A stretch of DNA of 55,548 bases, taken from NCBI GenBank assembly GCA_946803715.1, contig CAMPET010000339.1, forward strand, positions 11,455 through 67,002, read 5' to 3'. This stretch comes from Beroe ovata. Its lineage: Eukaryota; Ctenophora; Nuda; Beroida; Beroidae. Positions 11,933 to 23,100 of this stretch are shown in pieces. The number at the start of each line of letters is the position of its first letter. The stretch's first letter is position 1. A program made the position numbers and the translations under genes. The notes under the pieces are model-generated. The model was given only the letters and a program-made list of their open reading frames with translations, made no database searches and was not told the origin of the DNA.

Positions 11933-14900
11933 TTTGGACTCATGAAGATGGTCTCATGTGACATATGACCATGATATGTGTCATCAGTACAGACTCAACT
12001 TGACTTGCAGTCAAATCAGTAACATCATTGATGAGGCACCAGTAGAAGACTTCAGCTGAACCATATGACATCATCAATTAAGAACTGTCTTCGGTTTGAC
12101 TATGTTATTAGTCGAACTTGAACTTTAGAGCAAGTCAGAACTTCGTCAGTAGGTAGAGCAGAAGTTGTATCACGAACTAAAGAAAGTCCAGGAGAGTTTG
12201 CAGTAATGTCCTTGGACTGATCCAGACTGATCGACGACGAGTTACAAATTCTTGTCAAGGACAATGAATATTTTTATCAACCAAATTGGTCATTGTATAA
12301 ATTTGCATGAACATAAGAAGATACCATGAAATGATTTCATGCTTGCAAGGTTGGGATATCATTGCACTGGCTACTAATTAGTGAAAAAGACTGAGGAATA
12401 GAGACGAGTGTTTCAGTTATAAATTCCAGGACCTTATGACAGCAAATCAAACTCAAATTTGGTCACATCGAGACTGTGGCTGAAGGTTTGGCATTTTTCT
12501 TATCACTGATCTCCCAGCTACCTATAGCAAATTTCTTTGGTACATAGGTATTAGGTATTATAGGATGACCATTGGTAGATAGTTAGATTACTCAGTCATG
12601 AATTTGAATCCTTTTCAAGGCTTTTTAGCAAAGTTGAACTTAACTACTTATTTGGATGACTTCAGTACATTGGCGACTCAAGGGGTCTACTATTATGGTA
12701 CTAAGCTTACTAGCAAAGAATTGGATCTTTTTACAAACTTTAGGTTTTAATTTTTCTACTTTTATAGTTCAATTGCAATCCATTTTCTTTTAACAACGCA
12801 TTTAATGGGCAGGAATTTGTGTTTTTGTGATTCTATCATTCATATGGAGTTCTTATACAGCATTTTGTACCTAATTGTTCGTTCCTTGGATTTACCTCTG
12901 ATTTCAGGAGATGATGCAAATAGCTTTTTTTCGTTAAAAAGCCCATTCAAAACTTTTTACATGTCCCTTGATGAGAAGATAAGCATGAACTTGCATGTTA
13001 TCGTAAAATATGTGAATAGTGTGGAATATATGTATGGTTACATGAAATTTCATTTTGTAAAATATATTTGTAAATAGTTTCTTGATTATTTTAGAAGGTT
13101 ATCAGACCCAAATAATTTACAGTTGTTTTGATTAGTTCAGAGACCAGTTCATGGTTTGGTGATAGAGAAGTCTGACTCATTCAACACGCAATACAAGATT
13201 ACAAGGGGCATAACAGAATGACAAAAATTTCCATGGCAATTCTGATTTGATGTCGATGTCTATGAACCCCCCAAAACATTAACTCAGTGATCCGGTCTCC
13301 CTGCAGCAATTGAAGAATCAATACCTCCCACGCACCAAGACAGGAAAATATTACACCATTGTTTAGACCGCTTACAATGGCTATGCAGGACCAATATGGT
13401 TGCTCACGTTGTTGATGCAATGCCATAAAACAATTGTTGCAATGTGATTAAGGATATCCGCCAATAATTTGTGGATTATTGTGTCATGAAATAGGTAATG
13501 CATTTGGGATTAAATCCCCATTTTCCAGGCGCCACACTAGGAATTCTAGATACTGAGATCATGCCAGCTATCCCTGCCTAGTACCTATAAAAGCATAAAG
13601 ACAGTAGAATAATCTGGGAGCAGTACCATTAGCAGTACCCTCCCAGTATTTTGCTGTTTTGATTCAGCAAGATTTTGATAGGAGGCTGATTGCTCTTAGT
13701 ATCATATGGATACGTTTCATGCAAATTATTTCGAGTTCATGGTTATCTTGATACCTATTCAAAATTAAATTAAATGATTAGATTTTGATGAGTTGAAATG
13801 CCCGATTTGGTTTTGCACACATAAGCATTTGAAGTACAGGGACATCATACTTGCTTCGAAATTCTCCTTTTATTTCAGCAGTTTTTCACAGGCCAGTGAT
13901 AAATGACAATACCTGTCCCCATTATTATAGTCCCCTGGTTTATAACGAAATGGTCGATGTAGGGTTATGAAGTCCCATTGGGCAGCATTTTCGATATCAG
14001 CATTTAATTACTAGTCGCTCAGAGTGCACCCATTCACCATCAAATGATAAAAGCTTAATTATCGTTGGTCTACAGATTAATCAAAGTCATGATCGCTAAT
14101 GGCAAATTAAGAAGCATTGGATGCGTGCCTTCATCAGTAGGTGGTCGTATTGACAAAAGTTGGTTTTCATTGACCGAATTCGAATTAAGCTTCGATCTCG
14201 TGTTGCTGCATAGTCTGTGACAAATCAGTTAATCTGAAATGAGGGGTTTAGTCATGAATTCGCATTGTTTTTGGGAGTCGTTAATCGAGTCGATGCGTTG
14301 GGATGATATTGAAATTTCAGAGCAATAGACTCATTGTGTATAAATGGCGTCGACTTGCATTCTCTCTAAGCATTTTATCGAGGGTCAAATCTTGCGATAG
14401 TTCGCTTATCATGCAGTCATTGCACCTATATATTGTGTGATGACTATGTTCTGCCGAAGAACTAGCCTGTTGTAGTACTTATATCAGCTTCTGGCCTTAT
14501 CATTGTCAAAAATAATGCAAATAGTAGTCAAGAAATTTTGCATGTTTATCAGAGAATTTGTTGTAGTGCAATGACAATCAAGCTCATGAAAGACCCATGT
14601 AGCAGGTCTATTGAAGCATTAATTCGTGAACAATGATCTCAAAATTGTGTGCCTTGCCCAGCGAATTATTGTGGACAATGCCACTATTTTCATTGTGTTC
14701 ATCAATCATGTGGTGAAAGAATCGTGACAATTTTTGCTAATGGAACTTCCAGTCTTGGTTTTCGTGCCAGTCTCTTAGTGATTGCCATGTCTAGTTCACG
14801 AGGTAGAATAAAAACCCAAGTGAAAATGCATATCATTATTCGATGTGGGCCTTTCAATAATGGCCACAAGAATCTGTTGTTTCCATGAGTGTAGGTAAAT

Positions 14901-14990
14901 TTCCTTTAACACTAAAAAAGCTTTGTTCAAATGTCCTTTAGCAAACTCCATATCACACGTCCGATTTCATAGGAGTACCAACCATCAAAG
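11933..14990. other. 3'UTR and intergenic region
   Basis: No credible coding exon was seen between the orphan gene and the peptide precursor. The open frame at 12805-13077 is AT-rich and has no splice or homology support. A TATAAAT at 14339 could belong to the next gene. Confidence 0.5.
14339..14345 (+). promoter_or_regulatory. Possible TATA box of the peptide precursor gene
   Basis: TATAAAT is followed by a GC-richer stretch and a pyrimidine-rich candidate start site about 25-30 nt downstream. It lies about 650 bp upstream of the ATG at 14991, so it would need a long 5'UTR or a 5'UTR intron. Weak. Confidence 0.25.
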
Positions 14991-16178
14991 ATGGCTATGT
15001 CCCGGTTTGCGGCTCTCTTCATGGTAGCAGCTGTAATTTGTGTTCAAAGCAACGTACTAGCAAATGGTGAGTACCAAACACTACATCTATTTAAGAATAT
15101 ACTATTCGCTCACGTGCTTGGAGTGAGCTAGCTGGTAGGCTTTGTGCAATAATGACATTTCCAGCTAACTAGCTTTGTTAGATATACTTATTGACCTTGT
15201 TTTCATTTCAGGAGAGGAAGGCTTAAGTGAGTTTCTATAGTCTTCATTTTCACCACATTTTTCCTTAAATAATCGGTAGGTAATATCCGAAACCTCGTTC
15301 ATACACCTATTCCAATCTGATCGCCCACCATCATTTCAGGGGTGAATTTCGGAAGAAGATCATTAGACTTGGAGGAGCGAAGTAAGGATAGATCAAGTTC
15401 AATTCGATATTATTCGAAATTGATCAAATGCCAATTATATTGTTGAAACGATAATTTTTTGTTTTTTTCTGTGACAATTTTTGTTTTCCAGGGGCCAACT
15501 TCGGGAGAAGAGCTTCAGAGGAAGAGGAAGATGAGAGTGAGGAAAATGAATTGTGTTGATCATTGACTTTGAATCAATAGATAATAATTTCTTCTAGCTC
15601 TTAGATTGGTTGGTTTACCCAATGACTGTTTTCAGGGTCAAACTTTGGAAAACGAGCAGAAGAAGAAGAACGTGAGATTTGATTCCTTGATTCACCAAAT
15701 AATTTACTTGTACGAATTGCTTACTGCTCATTAAATCACAACCTCCATCAGGGGCTAATTTTGGGAGAAGATCTTTGGGGGAAGAAGAACGTAAGAAACT
15801 GATTTTTCCATATTCCTGGGACATTTTACTGCAAGGGTTCAACATAAACTGTGTTACATAGCTATTGAATGAATATATGTTTTCCAGGGTCAAATTTCGG
15901 TGAACGGTCAGCAGAGGAACTTGAAGAAGAACGTAAGAAGAATAATTTCAATCTGATTTATTTAATTATGCTAGGTCTTGAATGGTTTAAATAATTATGG
16001 GTCATTTCTCAGGATCTAACTTTGGTAAGCGTGCCCTTGGAGATGAGGAATTAGAAAGTGAGCTTATGATAATGATTATTTGAGTCTGATTAAAATCTAT
16101 TAACTCCACAAAAACTTAACAATTGAATTTACAGGGGTGAACTTCGGAAAAAGATCTGTCAAGAGATCCTTGTTGTAA
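14991..16178 (+). CDS. Neuropeptide-like precursor with seven xNFG amide units
   Basis: Nine coding exons: 14991-15066, 15212-15226, 15340-15381, 15492-15536, 15636-15671, 15752-15790, 15888-15932, 16013-16057, 16135-16178 (128 aa). Exon 1 encodes a signal peptide (MAMSRFAALFMVAAVICVQ) with a likely cut after VLA. Each later exon from 15340 on encodes one unit R-x-N-F-G followed by RR, KR or, once, ER. In order the cores are VNFGRR, ANFGRR, SNFGKR, ANFGRR, SNFGER, SNFGKR, VNFGKR. Glu-rich spacers such as SLDLEE and AEEEE separate them. Gly before a dibasic site is the classical signal for prohormone-convertase cleavage and C-terminal amidation, so the products would be RxNF-amides (or xNF-amides if cleaved after Arg). 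All internal introns are phase 1 and split the Arg codon. The ATG is chosen because it directly precedes the signal peptide. The gene converges on the Ly6/uPAR gene. I know no family with this core. Confidence 0.88.
15340..16178 (+). repeat. Tandem array of single-peptide microexons
   Basis: Seven exons of 36-45 nt alternate with introns of 77-110 nt, and each begins G-G/A then codons for x-N-F-G. The array evidently arose by repeated duplication of an exon-intron unit. Six of the exons are symmetric (phase 1 in, phase 1 out), so any subset can be skipped without frameshift; the seventh carries the stop. Confidence 0.88.
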
Positions 16179-16675
16179 GAATCACAAAACCGGGAAGGCT
16201 TTTGACCTCTGGTAAGAGAAACACGTTCATTTCAATCGTTTTATGTTCATTCTGATTTTTGAGTATCAACTCACACTCGAACTCTGTCATGTATCCCTCA
16301 ATCGTATTCTTGCAGGCGTTTGGACGAATCATACAGCGAATACCTGGCCAGAATAAGTTTCCAGAATTTGCCTGCTGAATAGGGATTAATCTGGTCCCGT
16401 AGGAGTCATGTCATGAACTGCAATCGTTTGCAATTTTCTGGCACAGCAAAAACCATTTTAAGGTCCCTTGATTGAGTGTTTTTGATTGATTTTCTTTTCT
16501 CGGCTTGAATTTGAGTGAAGTGTTACAATGTACTATCCTGCATATGATCTGTTATGCCAAACCCTTGTTTCCTGTTGTGAATGAAATTGTTCAATGACTC
16601 TTTGAATTTGAGGATAAAAATTCTCTAGTGTACGGTAATCTGCATCTTACAAGTTACAGTCATGTCTATCAGTGT
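16179..16675 (+). other. 3'UTR of the peptide gene, with a candidate 3'UTR intron
   Basis: A consensus donor (GTAAGA at 16212) and acceptor (TTGCAG ending at 16315) define a 104-bp intron. Its junction lies about 33 nt after the stop, closer than the roughly 50-nt distance usually linked to nonsense-mediated decay. The rest is noncoding and meets the 3' end of the minus-strand gene at 16676. Confidence 0.45.
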
Positions 16676-18006
16676 CTAATGCTTGCTGTAATCTCTAAAA
16701 CAAAGACAAAATATGGCAGTCATCAGAAGAAAGATAACAGCAAATGTTGCGAAGAACTTAGTTTTCAATTCTCCGTCAATGGAGTGATCATCATCTGACT
16801 CATTACAGTAGCATTCTGTAACATTTGATAAGTTGCAGCATGAATCGTGAGAAGCTGTACAGTTTTGAATGTCTCTCGTATTTTCCAAACAGCCGGTCTC
16901 AATCATTTTCCCTGCAAATGAACTCGAAGTAACAATTACGAAAGCCTTCTGGCAAATTTCAATCTCATAATTTATCAATGAAACAATGATCATTTAAATT
17001 AGTCAATCAGCAAAAACCTAAATTCCCTTCCCGTCTATCGAGGTAGCAGAGACCGCTACACTCTCTCATTGTGCAATTGTTGAGTTTTTCTTGCAATTTT
17101 GACTCTGGCTGTATTGGACAATCCTCACAGATTAGCTGTGGTTCCGTTTGACACTGAGGGCAAACTTGATGAAAAATCTACTATTAGAGCCGGCTCACTT
17201 ACTGTTATCATTACTCACTGACATGAAAGACAGTATAAGTTATTCTTATAATCAGTGTAACAATTCTAGTTTTGTTGAATTGTGAACCGAGAAACTACAA
17301 AATGAGAATTGAAAAAACATGTAACTGAAACCTTTGTTGCATTCCAACTGGAGAAAGCAGTCCTGCCATCGCAGCATCTGTCATGGTGCTTCGCACACAC
17401 CTCGTAATCAGATGTCCCTGCACACCCACTTTGATACCTGTGATGGTGCGCAATGGGTGATAAAATTTTCAGATGTTGATGCCAAGTATGAGCAAAAGGG
17501 TATGTAATACTACCATAACTTTGTCTTATTCTCAAATTGTGCCAACGTGTGAACTGAACTATATAACTGAGCTATTATAGGTATTAGGTATTGCACCTGT
17601 CTCCGTAGCAGAGACTCCCCTCGTCACACCCGACTGCCCGACACCCGGTTCTGTCACAAGAATGACACATCACTTCTGGAATACCATGAATGCATTCAGA
17701 GGTATTGAACCTCTTCCCATGGAGATCCTCTCTTGCAAAGCAGCAGTCACCACGATGCATATTCCTGTATGGCGTGTCACTGTCATGTAGTTTCATTTCC
17801 CACATCCAATTGACAGATTTTCAAGACTTATTCATCATACATGAGATTGTTTCAGAAGGGACTCACCGACATTCACTGATCTTGTGCATGTAAGGGTTGC
17901 TGCAGCCACTGGCAGTCTCTGTCTTGTAGCAAAAGTGTGACCTGTCACAGCGCACTTCTCTACAGTACCGTAGTCTTAGCAGGTCACACGAAAAACAGAA
18001 TATGCC
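16676..18006 (-). CDS. Triple Ly6/uPAR (three-finger) membrane protein, 5' end missing
   Basis: Five exons in minus-strand order: 18006-17867, 17764-17597, 17437-17332, 17153-17018, 16911-16676. Phases agree at every junction. The protein has three cysteine-rich modules of the Ly6/uPAR type. Each starts C-x-x-C (CFSC, CHSC, CEDC), continues with spaced Cys up to a C-Y (HFCYK, SLCYG, GLCYL), and the last two end with a GC...CC pattern (QSGC...DRCC; ETGC...DSCC then CYCNES). Several N-x-S/T glycosylation sites are present. The last exon ends in a hydrophobic helix (FFATFAVIFLLMTAIFCLCF) and a short basic tail, suggesting a type I membrane protein, or a GPI signal less likely. Such proteins act as extracellular receptors or modulators; the ligand is unknown. 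The signal-peptide exon was not found; a hydrophobic candidate near 18150 has the wrong phase. Confidence 0.75.
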
Positions 18007-19967
18007 CTGTGAGGCGTTTTGTTGCAGTTGTTTTGGTTAATGATGTGGCTGGAGACTGCATTTTTGGTTAAGCTGATCGATTGAAAGATTAAGGTTACAA
18101 CAAGATGTGCAATAGCTTGGATAACAGCAATGCTGACAGCGCTCCATGATGAATATTATTATTCATCAATGTATTCCTCATATTATTGCCTCTCTAGTCA
18201 TGTAATGTCTGATTATCCTCACAATTTCTCCTCTATATAATAGTTCAATTATATTGCAGCTTTCAAGTCATGTGAGTTGTCCTACGGATTTCTCGAGACA
18301 CTTCTTGACAGGTCATTAATGAACCCATGATGGTCCTGATTAAGTCCAGTAATAGCGATAATTGACTGATGATTAATCTACTGGTGGTCTGATAGCACTG
18401 TCTATTAATTGATCTGTTTGGTATGGTTGTCACAACAGCTACTTGCTGGAAGTTGATGTGCCTCCAGATTCGATCACTTATTATTGTTATTCGCATAGCT
18501 GCAGTGAACTCTATTAATGTCAGAGCAGTTGTTACTTTCCTGACATAATTGGTAGATTTGCTCATTTCGCATAATGTAATATGTGTCACACAAATTATCC
18601 AGGCAAACAAATGGTCGTATGTAAATTACTGAGTTAGTGTCATTACAAGTAGAGAATTACATGACGTGTAGGCACCTTTCTAAGAAAGAGTTTGACATAA
18701 CATCTCTAACACCACCTGTTATTTTCTTTTCACAACATTTGCATCAGACATAATAATCTTCGGACTATCTTTATGGGATTTGCTGAATAGAAAAAGGCTC
18801 GAAGTACCTATTGGAGTAGATTCGAATTTTTTTGGGAAATGCATTTCATCATCATATGATCTTTGACAAACGTCAAAAATTTCCAAGGTTCACCATTCAT
18901 CTATGTAACAATATGCATTGGTTGTTGTGCTAACTCTATTCACTCTACTCCATTGTACTTTCTCGTAAACATATGGCTGTGAGAGTCCGTAATGGAAATC
19001 ACTCAGCTGGTTTTATCATTCATCTCATATGTGGTAAAACTTTTTTCCATTTCCACCACATAGAAAGTTTTGTATTTATAATTTTAGGTAACTCAATAGC
19101 TGTTCCGTCTGTTTTCTCTCGATAAAACTATTTCATACTGTTCTGCTTCGTTTGTGCGAGTTTCTTATCTATACTCGCCTCTATCAGCTGATGCAATAAG
19201 CTTGCCTCAAATTGACTCATACCTACGTTTATCATGCCAATGATCTAAGGCAATAGGTGTGGATATTCTTCACTAGCATGCTTGTACAAAAGTGATAATT
19301 TGCGGGGAATTATATTCAAATCAACTTGTAGGTGGTGATAAACAGCTGCGTGAATTGTAACCCTAATCTATTCAATTATTATTGGCCGTTGGCTCTAACA
19401 GATGCTGACATAGCTGCTGCGTTAAGGTATTCGTCTACTGATGGATGAACTTTCGCACAATAGGTATATGATGCAGAAAGTTATTCTCTGAAAATAAGTT
19501 AGTCACATGTCTTCAATAGAAACCCGTGTGAGGCTGCCACTAGATAGGTAGGTAATTGGCATAAGTGAAAGTGCTAGGGTTAGCCGTTCTAAAGAAGCGT
19601 CAGGATTTTTGGATAAACCATCCTTTAAAACGCTTTTCGTTTTGCTCTATCTTTGTTCGTTCTGGTCTGGCATTTATACAGTAGGTATATACACATAGTG
19701 GGTTAGAGGTAGGTACTGATATGGAACAATTCAATAGGTACCTTTTCTATTCGACCAGGAACTGATCTGAGCAGTAGTAACTCCACAAGTATGAACAATG
19801 AAATCATGATGATGAATGCACGTCTTCCAAGGAGTTGGAGGGGCCACTCACTTTACAACTTTGTATCCCATAAAACTGAATTGTTTTCGATTGGCAATGT
19901 CCTGCATGGCCAAATACCAAAGCCATCGATTGGATTTGAAATACGAGTGCTCAGGGGGTTCTTTTTT

Positions 19968-20111
19968 GTGAAAATAAAATCTTTAACGACGATTGGTGAA
20001 ACCAAAAGCAGCAAAATTTTGCGGCAAAAAGGAACTTTTGTGAAAATACAATCTTTTATGACGATTGGTGAAACCAAAAGCAGCAAAATTTTGCGGCAAA
20101 AAGGAACACAC
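19968..20111 (+). repeat. 72-bp imperfect tandem duplication
   Basis: The stretch beginning GTGAAAATA at 19968 recurs at 20040 with a few substitutions. Both copies contain GATTGGTGAAACC and GCAAAATTTTGCGGC. The period of 72 keeps a short frame open (19791-20123), but nothing else supports coding. Confidence 0.75.
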
Positions 20112-23100
20112 AAAGGAAAGTAAGAGTAAGTAACCTTTTCACACCAAATCAGTTGATGATAAGTTTCAAACGAGCAAGAAACATAAGGTTTCTAATCACG
20201 TTTTACGACAGTAATCATTGTATTGTTCAAACAACACTATTTAAGAATAAACGGGATTTGAGGACCTCTGCAATCTGCATGCTGCATATTTTCAAGAACA
20301 TAGGCCCAGATGCGAGAAAACCTATAACAGTACAGCTTCAAGACAAGTCCCAACCTTATACAGTCTAGGTAGTGTGGGTAGTATGTGATGAAATATTGAC
20401 AGATGGAGGCTACATTAATACACTGATTCATATGAATATTCTATGCTAGAAGTGAGAACATGTTATTAATTACGAAATGTTCTGGTGTAACGTAGGTACA
20501 CTTGAAGTTTAGAATTGAAAGATTCGAAGGTTACTACAGTTTTGTAAGCTAAACGTTTAACACCCAATATTATCGACAAAAACCTCATACAGTACATTCT
20601 TAGGAATGTTTTTTGGCAGAATTTCAAGTCTGTAGTCATGCCTTGCACTCAACACTTGTTTTTTTTTCGTTATACAAAGTTAGACTTAATATTTTGAGCT
20701 GCATCTATACTATATCATTGATAGGTCCTATCAGAACTTACCAGGTTGAGGTAAAAAGAAACCAAAGATAGAAAACAATGAACAATAGTATCAATGCATA
20801 ATATGCAGTAATACCACTTTTATAATGATATGTGCTATGAACTGAGGCTATGTTCAGCATATTATCACAATGTGTTTTGGGATGAATATGTTCTAATGTT
20901 TTAAACTTTTATGATATGTGCATTGTCCCTATGCAGTGTAGGCATGAGAATTAAGCATACATAATGTCGGCTGGAAAATGTTTGGGTGGTAGGCGACGTT
21001 TTGTCTTGAAATTATCATCACAAGCTCTGCAGACCTTACACTTTCCCAGTTCCTACCAGCTTACAAGATAGTGCAGTAGGGCACATATAGGATGTGATAT
21101 ATATCGCGTGGGCACTGGGCAATGGCGTGGAAGTTCAACCATAGTTCAATTAGTGCCCCATTATGCGTTTAATCTCATCGGTCCATGTGTACTTACCATA
21201 CATTCCTGTGCCCCAGTTACTTCATATTTGAATCTCATGTTCATTGTCCGTGCCGATATTGATACAAATGAAGGTACTCTATCTTGTGATATTTGTAGTG
21301 TCTTACTCGTGTTCTTAAATGTAACGGACCACACGCTGAGGCCTCTAATGACCACGCCCACGTATGTACGCTGAAAGGTTGCTGTTTTCCCATAGTGAAA
21401 CCTGGAAGTATCAATGAAGCTAGCTGGTGTACCTACTGTTATTCAAAGATATTATGTGTTGTTCCTTGCGCATATTTAAACACAGATACACACGAACAAG
21501 TTATAAACAAATTTCTATAATAATACAGTTCCACTTTCTCATGTATCTGCCATGAATCTGCAAGTGACATATTGTGAAGCCTCATAAGTATGTAACTAAC
21601 ACAGAAGTTAGTTGAACATACCACTGGTCACACTTTTCCCTGGGTAAAATACCTACTCAGAACTCGATGTTTCATGTGACTTGGAACTGCGCATGAATCG
21701 TTAAATAACTGCATCAACAGCCTTTTCGGTTCTTCAGCTTGAGTGCCTGGTGTAAAATATATACTAAGATCAAAGGTAAACATCAGCTGGAGCTTTTTGA
21801 AGCATCAACCTTGATTTGTGGCAGTAATGAGCTATCAAGGTTACCATGTTGCAGCTGGTATCATAGCTTAGCTGGCGACATAGGACCTGCTTTTATAAGC
21901 GTTGTAACATTGGTTGATATATAGGTGAAGCCTTGGGAGTATTGAAGTAACTTTTTGATCCTTATAGTGGAAATGCTACAATGTAGATGCTTCATTCTGC
22001 AGTATCCTCAAATCAGAGCTCTTTCCTTATCTGCATTATTGTGGAGCTGGATTTTCTCCTCAAGGTTCAGCGTGAGCATGCATACTTTTGTGGTAAATAG
22101 AAAGTAATTGAAGTTGAATGAGCATTTCTAAATAACCTGTCATTGTGATAAATCATGCAGGATGCCTGTTCGATAATATGAAATCAATCATTGATTGAGA
22201 CTTCAATGACTGGATTTTATGCTAAGTCTCGTACCTTATTATATTTAAGTTAAACAATGACATATTTTAGTGTCCAGTTACATCCTCTTTATTAACTAAT
22301 TATTGCGTGTCTTATTATCTTGACATTATTTATGTTAGGTACTTGTTCTATGATTTCTTATTTAGTGTTTCAAGTCCCAAATAAAATTAAATGTTAGAAA
22401 TTCTCTCCTTGTCCATTTAGGCAAGGACTTATCCGATTACTTTGCCTATGCCCTGTCTGTGTTAATCAAGAAAAACTTTTTTGATTGTTCACTAACAGTT
22501 GGCTCTTGAGTAGAACTGAACTGACGTGGAAGTGTTATAGTCACATTTGTTTCACATTCCGGCATTGATTCATATGCTTCCTTGTTGATATCAATTGTCC
22601 AATATCAGAACAAATGCTTTCTATTCACCACGAATTTTACTCTGACATGTGTCAAGTTTTGAGTCTGATAGGTTTGCCGTATCAATTGATAAAGATCTAT
22701 ACATATTTCATCAGACTGGGTTGATGATACTGTCGCCTCGCTGTTTTTGCACTTTGATGCATGTCGCAACTGATATGGCACCAACTATATTGTACACATC
22801 AATACACATAAAACCTTTGACACATCTCCTATAGTAGATATCTACTAGATAGTCATCTATCACATTTCTCTACAGTCTCCATGGTGAGAGCAGCACACGC
22901 TTGCTCGCAACACATACTCCCAAGCTCTCTCCATATTCCATCTAGCTGACAGGTTATTATATAGCATGAGCTGGTGACAGCTGATCTGTGTGTGTCTGTT
23001 ACCACGTGCAAGTTTCCAGTTTTGTAGTGAAGTTATGGTTTAACTGGGTTTATATATTGCGTTGAGTTCCATCTGAGATCTGCACATGATTTGCTGCTAT

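Noticed and set aside
12805-13077. 90-codon open frame after the orphan gene
   Set aside because: AT-rich, no signal peptide, no splice partner, no family resemblance.
14991-16178. CRISPR-like array (short repeats with regular spacers)
   Set aside because: The repeats are diverged coding microexons with splice sites; the window is eukaryotic.
18100-18170. Hydrophobic start MNNNIHHGALSALLLSKLLH on the minus strand as signal exon of the Ly6/uPAR gene
   Set aside because: Its donor leaves in phase 2, but the first Ly6/uPAR exon needs phase 0; joining it gives a stop.
18263-18610. 115-codon minus-strand open frame
   Set aside because: No motif and no phase-compatible junction with the Ly6/uPAR exons.
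19791-20123. 110-codon frame over the 72-bp duplication
   Set aside because: Open because of the duplication; no upstream or downstream exons and no recognisable features.
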